DNA of 64,000 nt from Rickettsia typhi (GCA_945865905.1 CAMBFC010000006.1:1-64000); one strand, 5' to 3'; shown: positions 18,451-28,409, counted from the stretch's first letter. Translations and numbers: made by a program. Notes: a model not told the origin generated them from the sequence alone.

Positions 18451-19161
18451 TTATTTATCTTTTATATTCAGCATCATTAGCAATTCTTCGGTTTCTTTTG
18501 GTAAAAATTCTACCTTAACCGTTGTTGTGCCTTTTTCGCGATAACCCATTAATTCTGCCGCCCTTTCAGAAACATCGATGATTCTGCTTTTAGCAAATGG
18601 TCCGCGATCATTGACTCGAACCACAACACTTTTACCGTTTTCTAGATTAGTAACTCGAGCAATAGATGGCAATGGCAAAGTTTGATGCGCGGCAGTAAGA
18701 GCGCCAGAGTTATAAATTTCTCCATTCGAAGTTTGTTTGCCATGAAAATCATCGCCATACCAAGAAGAAACACCAATTTCTTCATAATCATCATATTCTT
18801 GCGGATAATAAAAAATATCTTCAATTTTATAAGGGTTACCAACCTTATAGCGGCCAATATAGCGGCCATCACGCATGATATCTTTTAGATCAGCATTGAT
18901 GTTATCATATTTTTGCGGCAGCTTATTTTCATCGCGAATAGCATTAAATTTTGGCGTTTCAACCCCTACCGCCATTGATTCGCTTGGCTTAATGCGATAA
19001 GAGAATTTTACGCTGCTATTTTCTGAAATTGGATTTGTTGCCTCAGCGTATTTAGCTTGATGTGCGTGAGCTTTTTTATAATATTTATATTTTGGCTTTT
19101 TGGCATCAGAGCAAGCAAATAAAAGCGCCGCAACAATAAAAATTGTAATTGAATTTTTCAT
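18451..19161 (-). CDS. rlpA: Septal ring lytic transglycosylase RlpA family lipoprotein (start trimmed from ORF start 19245)
   Basis: SSWYGDDFHGKQTSNGEIYN...ARVTNLENGKSVVVRVNDRGPF; MKNSITIFIVAALLFACSD gives a lipobox. Confidence 0.9.
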   Translation of the reverse strand: MKNSITIFIVAALLFACSDAKKPKYKYYKKAHAHQAKYAEATNPISENSSVKFSYRIKPSESMAVGVETPKFNAIRDENKLPQKYDNINADLKDIMRDGRYIGRYKVGNPYKIEDIFYYPQEYDDYEEIGVSSWYGDDFHGKQTSNGEIYNSGALTAAHQTLPLPSIARVTNLENGKSVVVRVNDRGPFAKSRIIDVSERAAELMGYREKGTTTVKVEFLPKETEELLMMLNIKDK

Positions 19162-19180
19162 TTTTCTATTTTTATTGTTA

Positions 19181-19918
19181 TTATTCATTTTGTTTTGCTG
19201 CAAAAGGATAATTAAAAGCGGCAAATGGAATTGCCTTTTCCCCAAAAAGCATTTCTTTGTTTAGAGAAAATTCTACTTCAACATTGGGCAAATATTCATT
19301 TTTTACAATAACAAATATTCCGTATTCCGCAAACAAATTAGCGAAATATCTGTTGTTGCAGATATTTTTAAAGCGATATTTTTCACTCAAAAAAATTTCA
19401 TTTTTAATAGTAAAATTTAATTTTTTGCAGAAATTTTCAAAATCTTTAATTGAGCAAAAATGAATATTTGGCGTTTCATACCATTGATATGGAATTGTTT
19501 TATTAACTGGCATAGTGCCTTTAAACATAAGGTGATAACGATTTTTAATGTGAGCAAAATTTGGCAGAGAAATAATTGCATATTTCGCAACGCGCAACAT
19601 CTCACGCAAAACTTCATCTGGCTTTCGCGTTGCTTGAATTACTTGGCTTAAAATAGCGTAATCAAAACTTTGATCGGGATAATAGCCAAGATCATTTTCT
19701 GCATCACCATGAATTACTGATAATCCGCGAATCATCGCTTTGCTAACCAGTGCTTGTGCCACCTCGATTCCACGACCATCAGCGTTTTTATTATCACGCA
19801 AATATTGCAATAATTCACCATCACCACAGCCAATATCTAAAACACGCGAATTAGGCTTAACAAAATCAGAAATAATTTTTAAATCTTTGCGAATAGTTGA
19901 AAAATTTTCTTTTTTCAT
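19181..19918 (-). CDS. metW: Methionine biosynthesis protein MetW
   Basis: SAM-binding VLDIGCGDGELLQYL; adjacent to metX. Confidence 0.88.
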   Translation of the reverse strand: MKKENFSTIRKDLKIISDFVKPNSRVLDIGCGDGELLQYLRDNKNADGRGIEVAQALVSKAMIRGLSVIHGDAENDLGYYPDQSFDYAILSQVIQATRKPDEVLREMLRVAKYAIISLPNFAHIKNRYHLMFKGTMPVNKTIPYQWYETPNIHFCSIKDFENFCKKLNFTIKNEIFLSEKYRFKNICNNRYFANLFAEYGIFVIVKNEYLPNVEVEFSLNKEMLFGEKAIPFAAFNYPFAAKQNE

Positions 19919-19931
19919 ATTTTAAATAATT

Positions 19932-21086
19932 TTATTTAAAATTTAAAAAACCAGTTACAGTATTTTTTAACGATTCATTTTCAATTAGAAAAGAATCATG
20001 TCCTGCCGTTCCTTCAATTACAACCGCGCTAACATTGATTCCACAGGCCATTAATGCTTGAGTAATTTTTTTGCTTTCGCTTGGCGAAAATAGCCAATCA
20101 TCAGAAAAAGAAATAATACAAAAACGAATTTTTTTATTTGATGATGTGCTTTTAAATGCTTGGCTTAATACGCCATGAAAATCGTTTTCTAAATCAAAAT
20201 AATCAACTGCCTTTGTAACATAAAGATAAGAATTTGGATCAAAGCGATCAATAAAAGTTGTGCCTTGATGATGCAAATAATTTTCAACCTGAAAATCAGC
20301 GTCAAAGGTATAAGAGAGCTTCTCTTTGCTTTGCAAATTACGCCCGAATTTTTTTTGCAATGCGCTTTCAGAAAGATAGGTAATATGAGCAGTCATACGC
20401 GCAAGCGCCAAGCCTTTTGCTGGATAAGTTTTTCGCTCTAAATATTTGCCCTCATTCCATTGTTCATCAGAAACAATCGCCTGTCTGCCAACTTCATGAA
20501 AAGCAATATTTTGTGGGCTGTGATGATAAGATGTGGCAAGAGGAATAACTAGATTGATTTTTTCTGGATAAAGCACAGACCAGCTCAAAACCTGCATTCC
20601 ACCCATTGATCCACCAATTACTGCATGTAATTTGTTTATTTCAAAATGTTCAATTAGTAAATTTTGCGCCCGCACCATATCATCAATTGTAACCATTGGA
20701 AAATTCAATCCATAAGGTTGATTAGTTTTTTTATCAACTGATTTTGGCCCAAAAGAACCCATGCAACCACCCAGCACATTAGAACAAATTACAAAAAATT
20801 TGTTAGTATCAATTGGCTTCTCGGGCCCAACCATAGAAAGCCACCAGCCTGCTTTGCCGCTAATTGGGTTTGGTGATGCAACATATTGATCTCCTGTTAA
20901 AGCGTGGCAAATTAAAATTGCGTTGGATTTTTCTCGATTTAATTCACCATAAGTTTGATATGCAAGAGGAAAGTTGCTAATTTCGTAACCGCTGCTAAGT
21001 TTTAATGGTTTTTCTTGCGCCAAAAAAACAACATCGCCAATTTCATATTCTGTATATTTTGGCCCAAAGGGCGCTTTTATTTTCAT
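19932..21086 (-). CDS. metX: Homoserine O-acyltransferase MetX
   Basis: NAILICHALTGDQYVA, VIGGSMGGMQVLSW. Confidence 0.93.
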   Translation of the reverse strand: MKIKAPFGPKYTEYEIGDVVFLAQEKPLKLSSGYEISNFPLAYQTYGELNREKSNAILICHALTGDQYVASPNPISGKAGWWLSMVGPEKPIDTNKFFVICSNVLGGCMGSFGPKSVDKKTNQPYGLNFPMVTIDDMVRAQNLLIEHFEINKLHAVIGGSMGGMQVLSWSVLYPEKINLVIPLATSYHHSPQNIAFHEVGRQAIVSDEQWNEGKYLERKTYPAKGLALARMTAHITYLSESALQKKFGRNLQSKEKLSYTFDADFQVENYLHHQGTTFIDRFDPNSYLYVTKAVDYFDLENDFHGVLSQAFKSTSSNKKIRFCIISFSDDWLFSPSESKKITQALMACGINVSAVVIEGTAGHDSFLIENESLKNTVTGFLNFK

Positions 21087-21129
21087 TAGAAATAAAATTT
21101 TTAAATTTATAAAACATTAACTACCAACG

Positions 21130-22029
21130 ATGAAAGATCAACCAAATAAAAACTACCAAACATCTTTAAATCAATGCCGCAGCGAGATTGACGCGTTTGA
21201 TGCTAAAATTTTAGCACTATTTGAAGAAAGAATGAAAATCGTCGCTAAAGTGCGCAAAATTAAAAAAGAAAATGGCGAATCATTCTTTATAAAATCAGCG
21301 CGCGAAGCTGATATGATCAAAGATTTAATTGCCAAGGCTGATCCTATTCTACCAAAATCAATGATTGTAAATATCTGGCGAAAAATTATTACATCTTCCA
21401 ATATGCTAGAACAGCCACTTCGTATCGCTATTCACAATCCAAATAAATTATCTGATTATACTTATTTAGTGCGAGAATATTATTCTGATTTTGTACCATT
21501 AATAACTCATGATAGCGTAAATAATGTTGTATTAGAAATTGAAAAAAACAACGCCCAAATCGCTATTTTCAACCTTCCGCGCCTTGGATCTGAAAATAAT
21601 ATTGATGATATTAGTGAAGATTGGTGGATCAATCTAGCGAACAACAAAGCTGGTTTGCGAGTATTTGCTAAAATTCCCTTCATGCAATATAGCAACCCCG
21701 ATAAACAATCAGGAAAAGCCATAGAACTGGTTGCAATGGCTATCAAAAAATCAGAGAAATCACAAAAAGATTGCAGTTTATTTTGTATTGAAGTTTCTAG
21801 CGATGTTTCAAAATCTCAACTTTTATCAGCAATGATTGATAATCAAATTGAAGGAAAAATTCTTAAATCTACTAGATTAAAACAGGTTGACGATATTATG
21901 TTTTATTTAGTTGAAGCGCAGGGCTATTTTGATGAAAATAGCGAAGAAATTAAAAAATTAAGCAAATCCAAAATTCATCCATTTATAAAGATTCTGGGCG
22001 TTTATCCGAGTGAAATTTCTATAAACTAA
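21130..22029 (+). CDS. Chorismate mutase domain protein
   Basis: N-terminal CM type II helix pattern (LNQCRSEIDAFDAKILALFEERMKIVAKVRKIKKENG); C-terminal region divergent. Confidence 0.75.
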   Translation: MKDQPNKNYQTSLNQCRSEIDAFDAKILALFEERMKIVAKVRKIKKENGESFFIKSAREADMIKDLIAKADPILPKSMIVNIWRKIITSSNMLEQPLRIAIHNPNKLSDYTYLVREYYSDFVPLITHDSVNNVVLEIEKNNAQIAIFNLPRLGSENNIDDISEDWWINLANNKAGLRVFAKIPFMQYSNPDKQSGKAIELVAMAIKKSEKSQKDCSLFCIEVSSDVSKSQLLSAMIDNQIEGKILKSTRLKQVDDIMFYLVEAQGYFDENSEEIKKLSKSKIHPFIKILGVYPSEISIN

Positions 22030-22128
22030 AAAATATTTCGCTTTTTTTAAATCAGGTTTCTGCAAATTGTTTTTTTTGGTAAATAAATTTTAGTTAATAA
22101 AGGTAAAAAAGCCATTTTAAACAGTTAT

Positions 22129-22157
22129 TGACAATAATCCTGCTTTTTCTTAGAATA
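22129..22157 (+). promoter_or_regulatory. Sigma70-type promoter for rpsD
   Basis: TTGACA (22129-22134), 17-nt spacer, TAGAAT (22152-22157). Confidence 0.65.
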
Positions 22158-22296
22158 AAATCCCTCTCTTTAGTTAGAGAGCCTTCCCTAATATAATAAT
22201 TAGAGAAATTTTTTAGGGCAAATCTGGCTTGCGGCCTTTATTAGCGCAGCTTTGTAAATCCTAAAAAAAACTGGTAATAACTAAAAAAAACTTAAA

Positions 22297-22914
22297 ATGA
22301 CAAAAAGATTAAACGCAAAGAAAAAAATCTCCCGCAAAATGGGCGCCAGCCTTTGGGGACAAGCTAAAGATCCTTTCGCAAAAAAGAATTATCGCCCCGG
22401 CCAACATGGCAAATCGCCAAAAGGACGCGGAACCGACTACGGCACGCAGCTTAGAGCCAAGCAAAAAATGAAGTTTTGCTATGGCAACATTTCTGAAAAA
22501 CAGTTTTATAACACTTTTCAATTAGCTAGCAGCACCAAAGGTGATGTCAGTGAAAACTTCATCGGCCTACTTGAAAGCAGATTAGATAGCGTTGTTTATC
22601 GCGCTAACTTTGTTCCTACAGTTTTTGCAGCTCGTCAGTTTGTTAGCCATAAACATGTTACCGTTAACGGCAAAACTGTTAACATTGCATCTTACAGATT
22701 AAAAATTGGTGATGTTGTGCAAATCAAAGAAAAATCACGCAAAATGGCGGTTACAATCGATGCATTACAAAAAATGGAACGCGATGTGCCCTCATATTTG
22801 TTGCTTGATAAAGATAATTTTACCATAAAGTTACACATGCAGCCTTCATTCGCTGAAGTTCCTTACGCTACTGAAATGCAACCACATTTGATTACTGAGT
22901 TTTATTCTCGTTAA
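22297..22914 (+). CDS. rpsD: 30S ribosomal protein S4
   Basis: RPGQHGKSPKGRGTDYGTQLRAKQKMKFCYG, S4 domain RLDSVVYRANFVPTVFAARQFVSHKHVTVNGK. Confidence 0.97.
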   Translation: MTKRLNAKKKISRKMGASLWGQAKDPFAKKNYRPGQHGKSPKGRGTDYGTQLRAKQKMKFCYGNISEKQFYNTFQLASSTKGDVSENFIGLLESRLDSVVYRANFVPTVFAARQFVSHKHVTVNGKTVNIASYRLKIGDVVQIKEKSRKMAVTIDALQKMERDVPSYLLLDKDNFTIKLHMQPSFAEVPYATEMQPHLITEFYSR

Positions 22915-22936
22915 TTTTAGTTGGGCTTTAAATTTA

Positions 22937-22972
22937 AAAAGGGAATCCAATTTATTATGGATTCCCTTTTTT
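22937..22972 (+). terminator. Rho-independent terminator of rpsD
   Basis: aaaagggaatcca / tggattccctttt stem followed by T residues. Confidence 0.8.
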
Positions 22973-23027
22973 GTTGGATTTATTTTGCAAAATGTTTTTA
23001 GCAAATACCGTCTCAATTGAACAATGT

Positions 23028-24086
23028 TTATACAATCAAACGATATGAAGGAATTGTAAACACAGTATTAACCTCACCACTCATTGATCCAGATGAGATC
23101 TTAAAAGAACATCCTTGCGCATCGCTCGCTTGAATGATTTTTTCGCAATCAAGATTATCGCGAACACCCTTCTCATCAAGTTTTGATTTTAGATAAAAAA
23201 TCAACACCATTTGATTTAAGCTATCCATCATCATTGAGATTCTAATTGAAGATTCAGAATCAGCCATAATAACACCAGCGATAATTTTTTTGATCACCTC
23301 AACCAAAGCTGATTTATCTATTTTAACTTTTGGCAAAAATTCACTTTCATAGGGGCGATCAAATTGCACACGACCTTTTAATTTTTCTGGCAAGTTTAAA
23401 ATAGCATGATCAACGAATTCAGAAAGCGCAAAAATTTCTTCGTTTTCATTGAGCTTGCTTTCGATTACATTGTGATCTAGAGCGTTGCTAATCGCAGCTT
23501 TAAGCTTGATTGTATCAAGATAAATTTTATTGATATCTTCTCCATAACGACGATGTGGAAATGGCCCGTAAGGCTCTTCTTTTAAGATTGACAGCATTTG
23601 CGAAATTGTATCAAGATAAGAAGCGACCTCTGTTGGCAATATTGTAGAAATTTGGCTCTTAATATTTTTGATGCCAGTATTGTGAATTTTTTGCACCTTC
23701 ATTGCATTGCCAGCTTTTTCTTTTATTTTGGCAATCAGAATATCAAAATCGATTGGCTTAACAAGATAATCATTAGCCATTAAATCAACGCCTTTCAAAA
23801 TATTATCTTTTTGCCCTAAAGCACTGAGAAAAATAAATGGAATAGCATTTAACTTATCTTTACTTGTTCGCACCAATTTCAGGAAGCCATATCCATCAAG
23901 CTCTGGCATCATAATATCAGAAATAATTATATCAGGTTTGTGAGTCAAAAATCCTTCATAACCTTCTTTGCCATTGCCCGCTTCAAAAACTTCAAAACCT
24001 TCATCGCGAAGAATCTCTGACATTGTATCGCGAATTTCGTGCTCGTCTTCAACGCAGAGCACTTTAATTTTTCTTTCTTCGTTCAT
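23028..24086 (-). CDS. Response regulator receiver fused to a degenerate histidine-kinase-like region
   Basis: Receiver VLCVEDEHEIRDTM...PDIIISDIMMPELDGYGFL...PFIFLSALG...DYLVKPID; downstream EEPYGPFPHRRYGEDI resembles a HisKA helix. Confidence 0.85.
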   Translation of the reverse strand: MNEERKIKVLCVEDEHEIRDTMSEILRDEGFEVFEAGNGKEGYEGFLTHKPDIIISDIMMPELDGYGFLKLVRTSKDKLNAIPFIFLSALGQKDNILKGVDLMANDYLVKPIDFDILIAKIKEKAGNAMKVQKIHNTGIKNIKSQISTILPTEVASYLDTISQMLSILKEEPYGPFPHRRYGEDINKIYLDTIKLKAAISNALDHNVIESKLNENEEIFALSEFVDHAILNLPEKLKGRVQFDRPYESEFLPKVKIDKSALVEVIKKIIAGVIMADSESSIRISMMMDSLNQMVLIFYLKSKLDEKGVRDNLDCEKIIQASDAQGCSFKISSGSMSGEVNTVFTIPSYRLIV

Positions 24087-24099
24087 ATTTATAATAATT

Positions 24100-25359
24100 T
24101 TATTCTAATACTTTTGCGCCTTCAAAATTGCGCAAAATTTCTCCGATAAGATCATCGCCCACATCATCATTAGCTTGCTGTTTTTTTTCAGCAAGAATAT
24201 TTTGTGGCAAATCGTTATTTTGTAGCAAAATGTTTTTTAAATCTGGCAAGGCTTGCAAATGGCAAATTCTCATCAGCAGCATCTCAAATACCATTTTTTG
24301 TGAAGAAGAAAAATTAATTTCACTATTTCCCTTAATCAACATTTGCCAAATTCTTGCCAAAGAAGAAAGTGATATTTTTGCTGCAATATTTTTAATTTTT
24401 GTTTGTAAAGAATCAGGAAATCCTTCACAAATATAATCTTGCACAAGCTTGGTTTTAGTGGTTTTGTGAGTAATTTCCATTAAATCTTCAATGAGCTGCA
24501 AAATATCAGAAGACACCGAATAAATTTCATGAAATTTTTTAAGCGCATTACCAAAATCACCATTTAATAAAACTTCTAATAAATCAATAACTTGCGCGCG
24601 ATCATTGAGGCCAAGCATTTTTATCACCACATCTGAAGCAAGAAATTTTTGATGATTATTAGCTGAAAGCGCTTGATCTGTAAGCGATAATGCATCTCGC
24701 ACCGATCCTTCTGACATTTGCGCAATAAGCTCTAAGCCTTGCAAATCATAATCAAAACCTTCTTTTTCGAGAATATTTTTTAGATGTTGCACGATTTCTT
24801 TTTCATCTAAGCGGCGCAAATCAAAGCGCTGACAACGCGATAAAATTGTAATTGGAACTTTGCGAATTTCTGTAGTAGCAAAAATAAATTTAACATGTGC
24901 TGGCGGTTCTTCTAGGGTTTTTAGCAAGGCATTAAAAGCGCTGTTGCTCAACATATGAACTTCATCAATTATATAAATTTTGTAGCGCGCCATCACAGGA
25001 GCGTAAGCGATAGAATCAATGATTTCGCGAATATCATCAACGCCGGTTCTGCTAGCCGCATCAATCTCAATCACATCTTGATGGCGTGAGGCTGCAATAG
25101 ATTTGCAATTGTCACAAACGCCGCAAGCCATAGCCTGAGCGCCCATTTCAATATTTGTGCAATTAATAGTTTTGGCAATAATTCGTGCCGTAGTGGTCTT
25201 TCCAACACCGCGAATTCCGGTTAAAATATAGGCGTGGTGAAGTTTATTATTTTTGATCGCATTAGTTAGAGTAGTAACCAAAACGCTCTGCCCCACGACT
25301 TCATCGAAGTTTTGTGGACGATATTTGCGCGCCAGAACTAAATAAGAATTTTGCGACAT
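24100..25359 (-). CDS. dnaX: DNA polymerase III subunit gamma/tau
   Basis: LARKYRPQNFDEVVGQ...GIRGVGKTTTARI...IDEVHMLSNSAFNALLKTLEEPP. Confidence 0.95.
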   Translation of the reverse strand: MSQNSYLVLARKYRPQNFDEVVGQSVLVTTLTNAIKNNKLHHAYILTGIRGVGKTTTARIIAKTINCTNIEMGAQAMACGVCDNCKSIAASRHQDVIEIDAASRTGVDDIREIIDSIAYAPVMARYKIYIIDEVHMLSNSAFNALLKTLEEPPAHVKFIFATTEIRKVPITILSRCQRFDLRRLDEKEIVQHLKNILEKEGFDYDLQGLELIAQMSEGSVRDALSLTDQALSANNHQKFLASDVVIKMLGLNDRAQVIDLLEVLLNGDFGNALKKFHEIYSVSSDILQLIEDLMEITHKTTKTKLVQDYICEGFPDSLQTKIKNIAAKISLSSLARIWQMLIKGNSEINFSSSQKMVFEMLLMRICHLQALPDLKNILLQNNDLPQNILAEKKQQANDDVGDDLIGEILRNFEGAKVLE

Positions 25360-25435
25360 TATTTAACTAAATTTTTGATAGAAAGGAAACAAGCAGCTCT
25401 GGGCTTGCAAAACAAGGGCTTCAATAATTTTGCAA

Positions 25436-25523
25436 GTGATGAGAGCGACCCGATGCAAATCATTATGGCTGCTTTTTTTCAAACCTGACCAGATTAGCGA
25501 CTCAAATCGCCCGCTCTCACCGC
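25436..25523 (-). ncRNA. ffs: Signal recognition particle RNA (small bacterial 4.5S type)
   Basis: Minus strand carries CTGGTCAGGTTTGAAAAAAAGCAGCCA (helix 8 core with GAAA tetraloop), closed by ggtgagagcg/cgctctcatc; located upstream of dnaX. Confidence 0.85.
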
Positions 25524-25599
25524 TATTAATTATCGTGAAAAAAATGAGAAGTGCAAGGCGTTTTTGTGAATAAATTGGTTTTTTATGCACAGATATAGT

Positions 25600-28110
25600 T
25601 TATTGAAGAGAGCAAAATGCACTCTTCTGATTTTTAGTGGCTTTAGCCGCTGCGGCCTTGCCAACTTGCGTTGCCGGCTCAGCTGACTGAATAACCTCTT
25701 TTTTTGATGCTTTTAATATAGAATCAGATTCTTTTGCCACGCCATTAAGCATTTTAGTTTTTAATAAATCTGGCATGGTTTTTTTTACTGTTAGATATGC
25801 TGCAATTTTTGCCGCTTTTTCATCAACATTATCAGGGCCTTCCGCCGCAAGAATCTCATATAAATTATCTTTATTTACTCCCAACTTATCAAAAAAATTC
25901 CAAACATCTCTAATAATTTTAGGATCTTGTGAAGGATCATAAAACTCTTTTTGTAGCTCTTGAAAAAAAGCAGTTGGAAAAAGCCTTACCTCATTCATAA
26001 ATTCGTGCTTGAACGGATCTGGTTGCAAATATATAAGATCTCTTTGGCTAGATCCAGAAACAGTATAAAATAAATTGCGAAAATAACTAAATAAAATTTG
26101 ATCACATGGATCTTCTAATAAGCGCCCATATACAAAAATATTTGCTTGATTGGTAATATTAACAGAACATCCGTCTCCCGCAAAAGCTACGCAAAATTCT
26201 GATAAAACATCTTTTTGTCTAAAAAGATGCGCCAGCAATGTTCTTGATTGATTACAAAAACCAATAAATCTACTTCTCTCAATATCACTTAAATCACTTA
26301 AATCTTGCTTAAAAATTTTGCTAAACAATTGAATGATATAATCATCCGAACATTGATGTTGTAAATAAATTTTGAATTCTTCATTTGCGACCACTCTTTC
26401 TTCTTGCGCTAAAGAATCGTCATCAGAAAAATTTATTTCATATTTAGCAATTTCTTTTGGGGTCAAAATGCTAATCTTGGCTTTTGGCGCTAAATATCCA
26501 CATATCGCTTCTCCAACCGTTGGAAAAGAAAGATCTCGTCCAAAATTATACTTAGCACAAATCTCGCTATATTCTTCTTTACTTAACCAATGCTTAAATT
26601 CTAACAGAGAATAGGAAAGAATTTGTTGCACTAATTTATCTGCTTTTTTTGGTTCTAATAATTGCAAAAAATAACTTATTTGATCTGGTAAATAACAAAG
26701 AAAAATTTCTTCTAAACTTACCTTCTCCATATCATCCCTTTGAAAACGACGACTCAAATTTGCTAACATTTCAGCAGTCACATAATCTTTGATTAGAAGA
26801 TTTGCGAAACAATCTTTTATAGCCGAATATTTTGGTAAAAGTTTTTTATTATTTTCATTATTAGCAAATCGCATTAAGGCGTCCCATGATTTATTTTCTC
26901 TCAACACCCTTTCAAAATAATTTTTTAACTTCAACGCTCTATCTTGGCTCAAAGACTCAATAATTGACTGCAATATTTCCAACTTTGAATCATTTGTCAT
27001 TTTTCCAAATTGCAGAATATTAGAAGCTAATTTTGTAAAAAATTCAAATTTTTTTTCACTATTTTCACCATACACATCTTTTGAAAAATTAACAATTTGA
27101 TGGGCAGAAAAATATTTCTTAAAGATATAGATTGCAGCATCTATATTACTTCTTATCTCAAATTCATTATACTTAAGAATCTCTATAAAATTTTGATATT
27201 CCTCATCTGATCTTGGTTTATTCAAATTATCTAGATATGATTCGATATATTGATTTTTTTTTGCAGAATTTGTAACTTTTGATAAAAAATCGGCCAATTC
27301 TTTTTTGGTTATAGTTTTAACATTTTTTTGAAACCATCTATCCGTCACTCGATCTATCATCGCTTGCTTATCCAACAAATTAGCATTTGGCATAATACTG
27401 ATAAGCTGCTCTATGCTAAAATTATTTTCTGGATTACACTTTAAATATTCTGACGCTGCCAACATCGCATCACCATTATCTATATCAAATAATGTATTCA
27501 AAATAGGTAATAATCTTTTTGATAAAAAATCATTTTTTGCATTTTCATATAGACTTCCCGATGCGCTTGACGCTACAGAGTTAGTCGCGGGATTTTCAGA
27601 TCTGTGACTAATGTATTTTTGAAAAAATTGTCCACGCAATTTGATATCTATGAGAGCAGCAGCATCTTCAAATTTATTATCCACGCTTTTAGCAAGCCAT
27701 TCCAACAACAAATTATCATCAACAGGCGATGGAGCATAAGCGGCCGACAAATCCCCCAAAGAAAGATTTTCTTGTTTTGAGGCCCAAGCACGAGCTATTG
27801 CTGGCGGAACATCTTCTATATTATGAATCAAGCCCCTAAACTGCTCCAAATTACAATTGTTGCTCTTAAAAAATTCTTCAAAAATTGCGGGCTCGGCTTT
27901 TACTTTTTTAACAATTTTTAAAAAATCTTTGAAACTTATCCCATTTTTTATAAAAAAAAGCGCTAAAGCATAATTTTCAGGAGAAGAATTTGCAACTACC
28001 GCATCAATTGTTAATTGATTTTCTGGTTTTCTTTGCCACAAGTCTATCAAATCATTACTATTAAAAGCTGGCTGCTCATAATACCCTTGCTTATATTTCC
28101 ATGTAGACAT
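25600..28110 (-). CDS. Large uncharacterised helical-repeat protein, C-terminus CSLQ
   Basis: 836-aa intact ORF; recurring KPEN-L / NLSL motifs; no recognised enzyme domain. Confidence 0.7.
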   Translation of the reverse strand: MSTWKYKQGYYEQPAFNSNDLIDLWQRKPENQLTIDAVVANSSPENYALALFFIKNGISFKDFLKIVKKVKAEPAIFEEFFKSNNCNLEQFRGLIHNIEDVPPAIARAWASKQENLSLGDLSAAYAPSPVDDNLLLEWLAKSVDNKFEDAAALIDIKLRGQFFQKYISHRSENPATNSVASSASGSLYENAKNDFLSKRLLPILNTLFDIDNGDAMLAASEYLKCNPENNFSIEQLISIMPNANLLDKQAMIDRVTDRWFQKNVKTITKKELADFLSKVTNSAKKNQYIESYLDNLNKPRSDEEYQNFIEILKYNEFEIRSNIDAAIYIFKKYFSAHQIVNFSKDVYGENSEKKFEFFTKLASNILQFGKMTNDSKLEILQSIIESLSQDRALKLKNYFERVLRENKSWDALMRFANNENNKKLLPKYSAIKDCFANLLIKDYVTAEMLANLSRRFQRDDMEKVSLEEIFLCYLPDQISYFLQLLEPKKADKLVQQILSYSLLEFKHWLSKEEYSEICAKYNFGRDLSFPTVGEAICGYLAPKAKISILTPKEIAKYEINFSDDDSLAQEERVVANEEFKIYLQHQCSDDYIIQLFSKIFKQDLSDLSDIERSRFIGFCNQSRTLLAHLFRQKDVLSEFCVAFAGDGCSVNITNQANIFVYGRLLEDPCDQILFSYFRNLFYTVSGSSQRDLIYLQPDPFKHEFMNEVRLFPTAFFQELQKEFYDPSQDPKIIRDVWNFFDKLGVNKDNLYEILAAEGPDNVDEKAAKIAAYLTVKKTMPDLLKTKMLNGVAKESDSILKASKKEVIQSAEPATQVGKAAAAKATKNQKSAFCSLQ

Positions 28111-28400
28111 TCCAATAAATATGACAAAGATAAATTATTTTCAGGTTTTTCTAAAAATAATTTTATGAATTCTATGGGAGCAATGTTGCGCAAACCTAAT
28201 CCAAAGGCTTGAATGACTATGTCTTTAAAGGCATCTGCATCAAAATTATTAGCATTAAAAAAATAAGCCTTTAAATGACCTGCATTTAACTTTCTTGTCT
28301 CTATAAGCTCCAATAAATAATGCTTTTTTAATTGAGAAATGTCAGGCGAGCTAGGCACCTCAAGCATTGCTTTAGAGTGAACACTTATTTGACCATCCAT
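28047..28400 (-). CDS. Uncharacterised protein, possibly the N-terminal portion of the 25600-28110 protein in another frame
   Basis: Shares FLEKPENNLSLSYLLECL-type motif with LWQRKPENQLTIDAVV; 64-nt same-strand overlap. Confidence 0.5.
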   Translation of the reverse strand: MDGQISVHSKAMLEVPSSPDISQLKKHYLLELIETRKLNAGHLKAYFFNANNFDADAFKDIVIQAFGLGLRNIAPIEFIKLFLEKPENNLSLSYLLECLHGNISKGIMSSQLLIVMI

Positions 28401-28409
28401 ACAAGATCC

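Noticed and set aside
25363-25590. 75-aa minus-strand ORF upstream of dnaX
   Set aside because: It overlaps the SRP RNA signature; no protein family resemblance, so treated as spurious.
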